Positions 9,193-17,198 of a stretch of DNA of 64,000 bases are shown here, in pieces. Under the pieces are notes generated by a model, which saw only the letters and a program-made list of their open reading frames with translations, had not been told where the DNA came from and searched no databases. The translations under genes were made by a program, and so were the position numbers. The DNA lies in assembly GCF_000152265.2 (NCBI RefSeq), contig NC_021592.1:1178001-1242000 (forward strand). The letters run 5' to 3'. Position 1 is the first letter of the stretch; each line of letters opens with the position of its first letter. Source of the stretch: Ferroplasma acidarmanus Fer1. GTDB lineage: Archaea; Thermoplasmatota; Thermoplasmata; Thermoplasmatales; Thermoplasmataceae.

Positions 9193-10110
9193 ATGGAAAA
9201 CAATAATGTAAAGGACGGAGAGATCTTATTTTTGTATGAAGCTAAACTGACAAACCCTAATGGAGATATTGATGATGAAAACAGGCCTAGAATGGATTAT
9301 GATACATTTACAAATCTTGTTTCCGACGTCAGACTTAAAAGATATATAAGAGATTATTTGCAGGATGATTTATCTGAAGATAAATATAATATATTTATAA
9401 ATCACGGTGATGTACAAACTGCAAAAGACAGATTAAGGGAGATTGTTAGCGATGATATATTCAAGGATATTAAAAAAGCTCGTGATGCTATAACACAAAA
9501 ATTTATTGATATAAGAATGTTTGGTGCTATGGTTCCAATACCTAAAAAAGGCAATAACTCGGGCGAATCAGGTAGTGGAGATTCAATAAAAATAATTGGC
9601 CCGGTACAGTTTTCATGGGGATATTCTCTAAATAAGGTTCAATTATTAAACTCATATTCAATAACAAGTGGTTTTTCAAGCTCTGAAGGCAACAAAATGA
9701 ATTCAATAGGGAAAGATTATAGAGTGTATTATTCTCTTATAGGATTTTATGGTGTTATAAGTTCCAGTAGAGCCAAAAAAGCAAATCTTACCTCGGAAGA
9801 TATGAGGAAATTAGACGATGCAATGATAAAAGCTATACCGTCCCAGGCAACAAGAAGCAAAATAAATCAAATGCCACTATTATATATGAGAACGGAATCT
9901 GAAAATGGTTTTATTGGTGATTTGAGAGATTATGTAAAAATTAGTATTAAAAGCGATCCTATACGTAATATAAATGATTATAAATTGGACATAAATGATT
10001 TAATAAGCACATTAAAAAGTAGAGATATAAAAATAGCAAAGTCATTTGTGCATGAAAAGCTAGATTGTGAAAATAAGGATGGAATCAAAAATATATCAAA
10101 TGATGATTAA
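9193..10110 (+). CDS. cas7: Cas7 backbone subunit (Csh2-like)
   Basis: This 305-residue RAMP protein forms the helical backbone of type I-B Cascade along the crRNA. The N-terminal part with NPNGDIDDENRPRMD, then VSDVRLKRYIRDY, is the hallmark of the Cas7/Csh2 family. A flexible Gly/Ser-rich stretch (NNSGESGSGDS) near 118-128 precedes the IIGPVQFSWG segment typical of the thumb region. It sits between cas8b and cas5 with 2-bp gaps, the canonical I-B order. Confidence 0.92.
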   Translation: MENNNVKDGEILFLYEAKLTNPNGDIDDENRPRMDYDTFTNLVSDVRLKRYIRDYLQDDLSEDKYNIFINHGDVQTAKDRLREIVSDDIFKDIKKARDAITQKFIDIRMFGAMVPIPKKGNNSGESGSGDSIKIIGPVQFSWGYSLNKVQLLNSYSITSGFSSSEGNKMNSIGKDYRVYYSLIGFYGVISSSRAKKANLTSEDMRKLDDAMIKAIPSQATRSKINQMPLLYMRTESENGFIGDLRDYVKISIKSDPIRNINDYKLDINDLISTLKSRDIKIAKSFVHEKLDCENKDGIKNISNDD

Positions 10111-10112
10111 AT

Positions 10113-10883
10113 ATGCTGATATTTGATATAAAGGCTAAATTTGCAAGCTTCAAGAAACTTTACACTAATTCGTCATCAATGACGTATATGTTCCCACCGA
10201 GAACAACCTTAGAAGGCATCATAGGCGCTATTATGGGTTATGATTTTGATTCTTATTATGAGAAATTCAATTTTAAATATACATTAATTGCAACATCACT
10301 AAAATCGATAATAAGGACTTATATGACTAATTTAAATTACATTAAAATAGTAGACAATAATTATTTTATTAAAAATATTATTAATAATAATGGATATAAT
10401 TACACACAAATTCCATTTGAATTCCTATTGCCTGAAAACTTCTCCAAAAACATAATATATAGAATATATTTTTTTTCTAAAGATGACGATTTGATGGCGA
10501 AGTTAGAGGAAAAAATAATAAAAAATAACCCGGTATATCCAGTAAGTCTTGGAAATGCTAATATGCTAGCATCAATAAATTACATCGCAAAGGGAAAAAT
10601 ATCTAAAATTAAAACTGGCGATCCGATAAAAATAAATTCTCCAGCACCGATGAAATATATAAAAGGAATACCAGCAAATAATGATATATATTTACAAAAA
10701 GATGTGTTTCCTGTATCCTTTGATTTAAATAGGTATCCTATAACAATGACTTATGTATTTAATAGCAAGGGTGAAAAAATTAATGTATTGACTGATAATC
10801 AGGTAATCAAAGTTGAATATGATGGTATAGAAGAAAATATACTATTTCCAGAGGTTGCGTCGAATGAATTTTTATTCCCATAA
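10113..10883 (+). CDS. cas5: Cas5 (type I-B)
   Basis: The 256-residue Cas5 protein caps the 5' handle of the crRNA in Cascade. The N-terminal segment FDIKAKFASFKK, then SSMTYMFPPRTTLEGIIGAIMG is the family signature (the FPPRTT..G..GAI block). The glycine-rich KYIKGIPA region lies further on. It is separated from cas7 by 2 bp and its 3' end overlaps the cas3 start by 20 bp, which suggests coupled translation. Confidence 0.9.
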   Translation: MLIFDIKAKFASFKKLYTNSSSMTYMFPPRTTLEGIIGAIMGYDFDSYYEKFNFKYTLIATSLKSIIRTYMTNLNYIKIVDNNYFIKNIINNNGYNYTQIPFEFLLPENFSKNIIYRIYFFSKDDDLMAKLEEKIIKNNPVYPVSLGNANMLASINYIAKGKISKIKTGDPIKINSPAPMKYIKGIPANNDIYLQKDVFPVSFDLNRYPITMTYVFNSKGEKINVLTDNQVIKVEYDGIEENILFPEVASNEFLFP

Positions 10884-13275
10884 ATGGTATGAAAATGGGA
10901 ATGTCAAATGCAGACTATTGAAAACACATTTAATCGAAGTTGGAGAAAACGTTTATAACTCATTGAACGAATTAAAATTTAATGGCAATGTTGAACTTTT
11001 GTTAAAGTCATCTATTATAATCTCATGTTTACATGATTTTGGTAAATATACTTCATTCTTTCAAAATTATCTCATGTCTGATAAAGATAGTAAAAGTAAA
11101 TCTGATGGATATAGTAAATATAAATCCCATGCTTTTATATCCGCATTATACGCAGCATATTGTGCATCAAAGAATAATCTGCCCAATGAATACATTTTTT
11201 ATGTATACCTGTCTATAAAACACCACCATGGGAACTTGTGCAATCTGGATTCAGATATAGGGACAAGCACGCAAGACTTTCTGAGGCCAAAGATAAGTGA
11301 AGATATAAAAATAGCAAAAAAGCAACTGGAAGACTTAAAACATGAACCGATTAAAAAAGACATGGAAGATATTTTTACCTTTGGAAGCAACCACGGAGTT
11401 TTATTAAATTTTATTGATGATTTTTTTAAAGAAGATTTAACCAATATATTTAATATGCTTGTTAAAATAAATAAAAATCGCTGTTTAAACAATACAAATA
11501 TGAATATAGATTTTTCAGAATTTTTATTGCTATATTCTTTATTAATAGATAATGACAAGCGTAATGCAGCATCTATTAAGAATTATGATAGAAAAGATAT
11601 TTCTCCCGACATTATTGATAAATATAAAAATCAGAATTTAAGTGGAAAAACTGAAATAAATAAAATACGAAATAATTTTTATGAATCTGTGAAAAAAAAT
11701 GTTCAGAATATCGATTTAAATGATCATTTTTTTACAATTACATCACCAACAGGCACGGGTAAAACTATATCTGGGTTATATACGGCTTTTAGTATAAGGA
11801 ATAAACTATTTAAGAATACAGGAAATATTTTCAGAATAATTTATACCTTACCATTTACTACAATTGTAGACCAAAATTATGATACTGGAAGAAATATATT
11901 AGAAACTTGTAGCGGTTTTAAAAATAATGATGAAAGATATATTATAAAACATCATCATTTAAGCATATTATCCGGTAAAATAGACGATGAAGAATTATCA
12001 GCTGATGAAGTTTTAATGCTAACGGAAGATTGGGATAGTGAAATAATTTTTACAACGTTTGTACAGTTATTTTCCGCTTTAGCTGGATATAAGAATAAAA
12101 ACTTGAAGAAATATTATAGAATAATAAACTCCATAGTCATACTAGATGAGATACAAGCCATTGATATAGCAAAATGGCCACAAATAAGATATTTAATGAA
12201 TTATTATGCAAAAAAATTTAATATATATTTTATTTTGATGAGTGCAACTTTACCAGAGTTGGTAAATAATTCAATAGAATTGGGTGGAGATTATCAAAAA
12301 AGATTTGAGGAATTGAATAGAGTCAATATGCATATAAATATTCTTGAAAGATTAACTCCAAAAGAAATCGTAAAAAAATATATGTACCATTCTGAAACTG
12401 CCAAACTATTTGTTTTTAATACTATAAATACATCTATTGAAGCCTTTAATTATCTTAAGGAAAATGTAAGCAATGATGTTAATACTTATTATTTGTCTTC
12501 AAATATAGTACCTATCAAAAAGAAGGATGTTATAGATAATATTAACAAAGATATAAAAAACAATAAAAAAATTATAGTTGTGGCTACACAAATTTTTGAG
12601 GCTGGTGTTGATATAAGTTTTGATATGGTAATACGTGATATTGCACCAATTGACTCATTGATTCAATCATCAGGCAGGGTTAACAGGAATTCGTTCAATA
12701 CTAGGGGTAACATGTATATAGTTAATTGTGTACCTGAAAAAAATGGCTATGATGGCTATTATTGTAGACAAGTTTATGGGAAAATACATACAGATACTAC
12801 GATAAAAATTTTAAGTGATCGCAAAATTGTAGAAGAAAAAGATTATCTTAAATTGATAAAACATTATTACAATGAAATAAATCAGAATTTAATAGGAAGT
12901 TCAGAAAATTTACAAAATGCATTAAACAAGTTAGATTTTAATAGTAAAAACCGTGATGAGCATTATTATGTTTCTAATTTTAGCATGATAGATGATATGG
13001 ACAAATATATTAGTATTTTCGTTGAATTAGATTCCAATGCAATGAGGATTATTGACACGTATATTAATAGAAAATCCTATGAGAGAGCTGACATTATTCA
13101 GCTGAAAAGAGAGATGTATAATTATATTATATCTGCAAGAATAGAAGATATAAAAAATATTACCTGTGAAAAACTGTATAGTGATTTCTATATAATACGT
13201 AATAATTATTTAGAAAATTCATACAGTAATGATACTGGATTGAAAAAAGCAAGTGATGGGAGTATTGTGATATAA
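10864..13275 (+). CDS. cas3: Cas3 helicase-nuclease (HD domain plus SF2 helicase)
   Basis: The protein unwinds and degrades target DNA recruited by Cascade. An N-terminal HD nuclease domain carries LHDFGKY (His57-Asp58) and a later HHH cluster. The helicase follows with Walker A SPTGTGKT (about 294-301), the DEIQ box (about 428-431), SAT motif III (MSATLP) and motif VI QSSGRVNR. The length of 803 residues is normal for a fused HD-helicase Cas3. The ATG at 10864 is chosen over an in-frame start 9 bp upstream because it opens with MNFYSHKW, the usual Cas3 start. All catalytic motifs look intact. Confidence 0.92.
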   Translation: MNFYSHKWYENGNVKCRLLKTHLIEVGENVYNSLNELKFNGNVELLLKSSIIISCLHDFGKYTSFFQNYLMSDKDSKSKSDGYSKYKSHAFISALYAAYCASKNNLPNEYIFYVYLSIKHHHGNLCNLDSDIGTSTQDFLRPKISEDIKIAKKQLEDLKHEPIKKDMEDIFTFGSNHGVLLNFIDDFFKEDLTNIFNMLVKINKNRCLNNTNMNIDFSEFLLLYSLLIDNDKRNAASIKNYDRKDISPDIIDKYKNQNLSGKTEINKIRNNFYESVKKNVQNIDLNDHFFTITSPTGTGKTISGLYTAFSIRNKLFKNTGNIFRIIYTLPFTTIVDQNYDTGRNILETCSGFKNNDERYIIKHHHLSILSGKIDDEELSADEVLMLTEDWDSEIIFTTFVQLFSALAGYKNKNLKKYYRIINSIVILDEIQAIDIAKWPQIRYLMNYYAKKFNIYFILMSATLPELVNNSIELGGDYQKRFEELNRVNMHINILERLTPKEIVKKYMYHSETAKLFVFNTINTSIEAFNYLKENVSNDVNTYYLSSNIVPIKKKDVIDNINKDIKNNKKIIVVATQIFEAGVDISFDMVIRDIAPIDSLIQSSGRVNRNSFNTRGNMYIVNCVPEKNGYDGYYCRQVYGKIHTDTTIKILSDRKIVEEKDYLKLIKHYYNEINQNLIGSSENLQNALNKLDFNSKNRDEHYYVSNFSMIDDMDKYISIFVELDSNAMRIIDTYINRKSYERADIIQLKREMYNYIISARIEDIKNITCEKLYSDFYIIRNNYLENSYSNDTGLKKASDGSIVI

Positions 13276-13277
13276 AT

Positions 13278-13568
13278 ATGAATAATATAAATGGAACTAT
13301 GATATGGTACTATTTCATATGCAAACGTGAAGTATGGCTAATATCTCATGGAATAGAATCGGATCAGGAGGATGACAATATACTCCTTGGCAAAATATTG
13401 CATGAAGAGGCATATAAAAGGAACGATAAAGAAATTGCTATCAATAGTTCCAGAATAGACATGGTTAAGGACAAGGGGGATAATTTAATAATAGTTGAAA
13501 TTAAAAAATCAAGTAAAACCGCAGAAGCTGCGAAAATGCAATTATTATATTATATTTACGAAGCTAAA
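13278..13568 (+). pseudogene. cas4: cas4, 5' fragment (codons 1-97), split by an IS
   Basis: Cas4 is a RecB-like nuclease that trims prespacers and checks the PAM during adaptation. This fragment holds the N-terminal Fe-S cysteine (FICKREVWL), the GKILHE motif with a RecB-family His, and the nuclease core D-x..EIKKSSK (VEIKK). The frame is cut after YEAK by an insertion sequence. Removing the IS and one 9-bp target copy restores a single frame of 163 residues with the fragment at 14839-15048. The gene is therefore a recent knock-out, not a slow decay. The frame reads into the IS and stops at 13829. Confidence 0.93.
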
Positions 13569-13583
13569 GGGTGTGGGACACTA

Positions 13584-13745
13584 TTATTCGTCCCTGGTTA
13601 TTACAATGTAAACCCTTTTGCCGAGAAATTCCTTAGGGCAATCCACCTTTGCACCCGATCCGAACTTTGTTACTTTCCTCTCTATGAATCCATATATTCC
13701 TTTTATAGAGACCTCTGTTGTCTCATGTATTTCCACTTTTCCCAT
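13584..13745 (-). CDS. DUF2080-like transposon-encoded protein (IS copy 1)
   Basis: A 53-residue protein beginning MGKVEIHETTEVSIKGIYG and ending YIVITRDE, with a central VTKFGSGAKVDCPKEFLGKRV segment. It fits the short DUF2080 family of archaeal transposon proteins, thought to be small DNA-binding beta-barrel (AbrB-like) partners. It is transcribed divergently from the transposase across a 35-bp spacer with a 16-bp palindrome. Inference: it may regulate the transposase promoter. The identical gene is present in the second IS copy at 24724-24885. Confidence 0.7.
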   Translation of the reverse strand: MGKVEIHETTEVSIKGIYGFIERKVTKFGSGAKVDCPKEFLGKRVYIVITRDE

Positions 13746-13748
13746 AGT

Positions 13749-13764
13749 AATGTATATATACATT
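13749..13764. promoter_or_regulatory. Divergent IS promoter with 16-bp palindrome
   Basis: AATGTATATATACATT reads the same on both strands and contains TATA sequence. It lies between the two divergent IS genes, about 25 bp from the transposase ATG at 13781. It is a good candidate for shared core promoter and autoregulatory operator. The same site occurs in copy 2. Confidence 0.5.
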
Positions 13765-13780
13765 GTATATATATCTATCT

Positions 13781-14821
13781 ATGGGTCTTGTCAGGAGTGA
13801 GGACATACAGTATAAACTTGAGGAGATAAACAATATACTGGGGAAGAAGTATGTACAGGAACATCCGGAAAAGGGGAGAAACTGGAGAACATACGAATCC
13901 GAGTTTTCACGGAGAATTAAAACTGCAATGAAGGAACTTGATCCCCTTATTGAAAAAGCCGTATCCATTATGCATATTGCTAAAAGGCCAGGGCATCCAC
14001 ATTCATTATTACTTGCCCAGAGGGTGAAATTAATACTTATAAAACAGCTTGTTGGCGAATCAAACAGGATGTTTGTTAATATGCTCGATATATTTTCTAT
14101 GCTTTCAGGCATAGATGTATCATATAAAACAATAGAAAGGCTATATTCAGACAATGAAGTTGTAATGGCCATATTCAATCTCCATGTATTGTTACTGAAG
14201 AATAAGAATATTGCAAATTCAGATGCAACAGGCGATGGCACGGGCTATTCATTAACAGTAAAGAAGAACTACGAATCCTATGCACAGAGGTTGAAAGACC
14301 TTGCAAAGGAGAATAAAGAAATTGGAAAGGAAGAACATAAGGATAAAAAATCAAAAGGGCATAGAAAAAGATTGTTTGCATATTCCTTTTCCATTATGGA
14401 TTTAAGGACAAGGATGTATATAGCCTCCGGAACAAGCATGAAATCTGAAAGAAATGCATATGACAATGCAATGAGGATTGTCAACAAAATAGGTATTAAT
14501 ATAGATTCTATAAGGCTTGACAGGTATTATTCATCACCTTCATATGTAGATAAATTAGGGGATACAAAGGTATACATTATACCTAAGAAGAATTCTACAT
14601 TGCACGGTTCACATAAATGGAAATCTATAATAAGGGAATTTCTCAATGACACTATGAATTACCTTGAAAAGTACCATAAAAGAAGCAATTCAGAATCAGG
14701 ATTTGCAGCAGACAAGAAGATGCTGGGATGGAATATGGCACAGAGAAGGGATGACAGGATAGGCAATGCACTGTTATGCACCAATGTCTGGCACAATTTA
14801 TTCAATATGGGGAGGTATTAG
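13781..14821 (+). CDS. Transposase of IS copy 1
   Basis: A 346-residue transposase identical in protein sequence to the one at 23648-24688. A likely DDE triad is Asp in SDATGDGTGYS, Asp in IRLDRYYSSPSY and Glu in NSESGFAADKKMLG, with spacing like cut-and-paste enzymes. The N-terminal 100 residues are helical and Lys/Arg-rich (DNA binding). The ATG at 13781 is preferred over an in-frame TTG 18 bp upstream, because that codon lies inside the TATA region. It points the same way as the cas genes, so its promoter might also read into cas1-cas2. Confidence 0.88.
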   Translation: MGLVRSEDIQYKLEEINNILGKKYVQEHPEKGRNWRTYESEFSRRIKTAMKELDPLIEKAVSIMHIAKRPGHPHSLLLAQRVKLILIKQLVGESNRMFVNMLDIFSMLSGIDVSYKTIERLYSDNEVVMAIFNLHVLLLKNKNIANSDATGDGTGYSLTVKKNYESYAQRLKDLAKENKEIGKEEHKDKKSKGHRKRLFAYSFSIMDLRTRMYIASGTSMKSERNAYDNAMRIVNKIGINIDSIRLDRYYSSPSYVDKLGDTKVYIIPKKNSTLHGSHKWKSIIREFLNDTMNYLEKYHKRSNSESGFAADKKMLGWNMAQRRDDRIGNALLCTNVWHNLFNMGRY

Positions 14822-14838
14822 AATAGTGTCCCACACCC

Positions 14839-15048
14839 GAAGCTAAACAAGAAGGTGTTAATATCACCGGTGAATTGAGGATCCCAAAAGAAAAGAAAAT
14901 CATAAAAATTGAACTTAATGAAGATAATACTAAAGAACTTGAAAATGCAATCGAAGGAATTAAAAATATAGTAAATGGCAGTATACCTAAACTGGTAAAA
15001 AACTCACATTGTAGAAATTGTGCATATTCTGAATTTTGCTGGGCGTGA
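14839..15048 (+). pseudogene. cas4: cas4, 3' fragment
   Basis: Starts with the second copy of the 9-bp target duplication and continues the cas4 frame (QEGVNITGELRIPKEKK..). It ends with the C-terminal iron-sulfur cluster motif CRNCAYSEFC. Its stop (TGA at 15046-15048) lies 5 bp before the cas1 ATG, the same spacing as other junctions of this operon. Without its N-terminal half this piece cannot make a working Cas4. Confidence 0.92.
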
Positions 15049-15053
15049 TTAAA

Positions 15054-16046
15054 ATGAAAAAATCAATTTATATATTTTCAAATGGAACTATACGGAGGGA
15101 TGAAAATACAATATCTATAGTTAATGATAATGATAAAAAATTTATACCGATCGAAAACACATCTGAAATATACATGTTTGGAGAAGTTACTTTCAACACA
15201 AAATTATTGACCTATTTAAGTGAAAAAGGTATTATTATTCATTATTTTAACTATTATGGCTATTATTCTGGTACAATATTCCCTCGACAACACCTTTCTT
15301 CTGGAGCTGTTATACTTAATCAAGTTAGTTACTATCTTGATATGGAGAAAAGATTACAAATAGCGAAATTAATAGAACACGGCTCTGCTATTAATATTAT
15401 TGCTAATTTAAAATATTATTATAATCGTGGGCGTTCTCTCGCTGAAGAAATAGAGAAAATAAGCCGATTAAATGATACCTTTGATGAACAGACAACAATA
15501 AATTCATTGATGCTTATTGAGGCGAATATAAGAGAAATTTATTATTCTACTTTTGATAAAATTATAGCAGATAAAAATTTTAGATTCGAACATAGAACGA
15601 AACGTCCACCACAAAATAACGTAAATTCATTAATAAGTTTTATCAATTCAATGTTATATACTACAGTTTTATCAGAAATATATAAAACGCATATGGACCC
15701 TAGAATAGGCTATTTGCATGAAACAAATTTTAGAAGATTTACTTTAAACTTAGATGTTTCTGAAATATTTAAACCTATTATAGGCGATAGAATTATATTC
15801 AAACTCTTGAATGAAAAAATTATTGATGCCAGTAATTTCAAAAATATTGGCAATATTGTAAATATAAACGAATCAGGAAAGAAAAAAATTATACAAGAAT
15901 TAGACAATAAATTGTCAACAACCATATCCTATCCGGGAATTATGCATAAAATTTCATATAAAAGATTAATAAGGCTTGAAATATATAAATTAGAAAAACA
16001 CATACTTGGAGATATGGCTTATAAGCCATATAAGTCTAATTGGTGA
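15054..16046 (+). CDS. cas1: Cas1 integrase
   Basis: Cas1 forms the spacer-integration complex with Cas2. The 330-residue product has the beta-rich N-terminal domain and then the helical catalytic domain. Metal ligands are expected at Glu in SLMLIEANIREIYY, His in GYLHETNFRRFTLNLDVSE and the following Asp/Glu, all visible and intact. ATG 15054 is chosen over an upstream in-frame start because it begins MKKSIYIFSNGTIRR, as in homologues, and lies next to a GTGAT motif. cas2 begins 5 bp after its stop. Confidence 0.92.
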   Translation: MKKSIYIFSNGTIRRDENTISIVNDNDKKFIPIENTSEIYMFGEVTFNTKLLTYLSEKGIIIHYFNYYGYYSGTIFPRQHLSSGAVILNQVSYYLDMEKRLQIAKLIEHGSAINIIANLKYYYNRGRSLAEEIEKISRLNDTFDEQTTINSLMLIEANIREIYYSTFDKIIADKNFRFEHRTKRPPQNNVNSLISFINSMLYTTVLSEIYKTHMDPRIGYLHETNFRRFTLNLDVSEIFKPIIGDRIIFKLLNEKIIDASNFKNIGNIVNINESGKKKIIQELDNKLSTTISYPGIMHKISYKRLIRLEIYKLEKHILGDMAYKPYKSNW

Positions 16047-16051
16047 TTAAA

Positions 16052-16315
16052 ATGTATATAATATTGGTATATGATGTTTCTGAGAAACGTGTCTTTAAGG
16101 TTTTAAAAATAGCGAGAAAATATATAACCTGGATACAAAATTCCGTTTTAGAAGGTGAAATATCGAAAGGTAATTATGAAAAATTTAAAGTTGAAATAAG
16201 AAAGACCATTAAACCGGAAGAAGATTCAATATTATTCTATATAATTAGGGATTTAAAATATACATCCAAAGAGAATATAGGAATTATAAAAAACACAGAT
16301 GAAAAGTTCTTTTAA
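16052..16315 (+). CDS. cas2: Cas2
   Basis: The 87-residue protein starts MYIILVYDVSEKRV, the typical Cas2 first strand with the conserved Asp after VY. Ferredoxin-like length and the C-terminal SILFYIIRD strand fit the family. It pairs with Cas1 for spacer insertion. The ATG at 16052 follows a GGTGAT ribosome-binding motif overlapping the cas1 stop. It is the last cas gene, with the leader and array downstream on the same strand. Confidence 0.9.
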   Translation: MYIILVYDVSEKRVFKVLKIARKYITWIQNSVLEGEISKGNYEKFKVEIRKTIKPEEDSILFYIIRDLKYTSKENIGIIKNTDEKFF

Positions 16316-16317
16316 TT

Positions 16318-16365
16318 TCGTCGACCAACAATAATGCAAAAAATACTGGAGGTCGACGATTTCGT
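16318..16365 (+). terminator. Inverted repeat and T-run after cas2
   Basis: Nine-base arms TCGTCGACC (16318-16326) and GGTCGACGA (16351-16359) flank 24 nt, and a T-rich run follows. It starts 3 bp after the cas2 stop. It could end the cas transcript; alternatively it is a protein-binding site at the far edge of the leader. Confidence 0.45.
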
Positions 16366-16567
16366 ATTTTTTAATCATTAATATTGTAAAATAAAGGCTT
16401 TAAAATTAATATAATTTAATTATAATGTATACTATTAAATAATATTAAAATGCATTTAGTAAAATTATTTATAATATTATATTTCGTACCTGTATAATTT
16501 ATAGAAGCTTCAAAACACGAATTTATAGAATAAAAATATAAATATATAATGGTAATATAATTGATGG
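16366..16567 (+). promoter_or_regulatory. CRISPR leader
   Basis: About 200 bp of very AT-rich, gene-free DNA between cas2 and the first repeat, on the side where new spacers are added. It carries several TATA-like stretches; the last (AAATATATAATGG) is about 20 bp before repeat 1. Leader identity rests on position and composition. Confidence 0.55.
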
Positions 16568-17066
16568 GTGTTTAGTCTATCTATAAGGGTTTGAAATAAA
16601 ATAGGTTTTTACGGTAATGAGGGTTGCTGTGGAAATGTGTTTAGTCTATCTATAAGGGTTTGAAATTTTTCATATCTTTTGCCACCTCCGAATTTGATAA
16701 ATGTGTTTAGTCTATCTATAAGGGTTTGAAATCGTAAACGGGGGGGTAATTAATACCGTGTAGAATATAGTGTTTAGTCTATCTATAAGGGTTTGAAATT
16801 TGTCCTAAATCCTATCAATTCCTTTGTTTCCATTTTAGTGTTTAGTCTATCTATAAGGGTTTGAAATTAACACCAAGTCCTAATAAATTATTCCATGCCT
16901 CTAAGTGTTTAGTCTATCTATAAGGGTTTGAAATTCTGAGGCCTGATTACCTGAGGATTCTTGACCTTGGTGTTTAGTCTATCTATAAGGGTTTGAAATA
17001 TAAAATCCTGGACTGTAAACACAATCCGAGCTGCCGGTGTTTAGTCTATCTATAAGGGTTTGAAAT
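16568..17066 (+). CRISPR. Type I-B CRISPR array, 8 repeats and 7 spacers
   Basis: Eight identical 30-bp repeats begin GTGTTTAGTC and end GGTTTGAAAT; the end fits the GAAA(T/C) handle of type I-B. Repeat starts: 16568, 16637, 16703, 16770, 16838, 16905, 16970, 17037. Spacers are 39, 36, 37, 38, 37, 35 and 37 bp, all different. Even the last repeat is undamaged, so the true trailer end may have been trimmed. The array is short for such a full cas set, which fits a locus whose acquisition was reduced or whose tail was lost. Confidence 0.98.
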
Positions 17067-17162
17067 TTTATGCCGAGTGCTGATTTTAAGTCTACTACTA
17101 TGCAATGTAGGTTGCTATCACAGATAACCCTGACATTCTTAAACCCAATAAAGTATAGGTAC
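17067..17162. other. Sequence between last repeat and tRNA-like copy
   Basis: Non-repeat DNA. GTAGGTTG at 17107-17114 is the inverse of CAACCTAC at 17163-17170, and AGTATAGG at 17152-17159 is the inverse of CCTATACT at 17171-17178. The second pair encloses the start of the tRNA-Cys-like copy and recalls an acceptor stem. No gene was identified. Confidence 0.35.
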
Positions 17163-17183
17163 CAACCTACCCTATACTCTATT
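17163..17183 (+). repeat. tRNA-Cys 3'-end repeat, right copy (possible attR core)
   Basis: Matches 5451-5471 at 20 of 21 bases in the same orientation, 11.7 kb away. Preceding bases ATAGGT resemble the 5' acceptor strand of the same tRNA, so it might also be a tRNA gene with its middle removed. Either way it marks the far edge of the CRISPR island. Confidence 0.5.
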
Positions 17184-17198
17184 AAGAGCAATAATATT

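Larger units (their letters stand above)
13569..14838 (+). mobile_element. Insertion sequence copy 1 inside cas4 (1270 bp)
   Basis: Perfect 13-bp terminal repeats GGGTGTGGGACAC and GTGTCCCACACCC bound the element. The 9-bp target GAAGCTAAA is present on both sides (13560-13568 and 14839-14847). It encodes a 346-residue DDE-type transposase and, divergently, a 53-residue DUF2080-like protein. A second copy of exactly the same length, with identical encoded proteins, lies inverted at 23631-24900. The combination of a DUF2080 partner and this transposase points to an archaeal unclassified (ISNCY, perhaps ISA1214-like) group; the family is not certain. Confidence 0.93.

Noticed and set aside
13723-14241. 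172-codon minus-strand frame opposite the transposase (and its twin at 24228-24746)
   Set aside because: Antisense shadow of the transposase; appears in both IS copies only because the DNA is identical.
16979-17191. 70-codon frame running through the last CRISPR repeats
   Set aside because: It reads through repeat and spacer DNA; no independent sign of coding.
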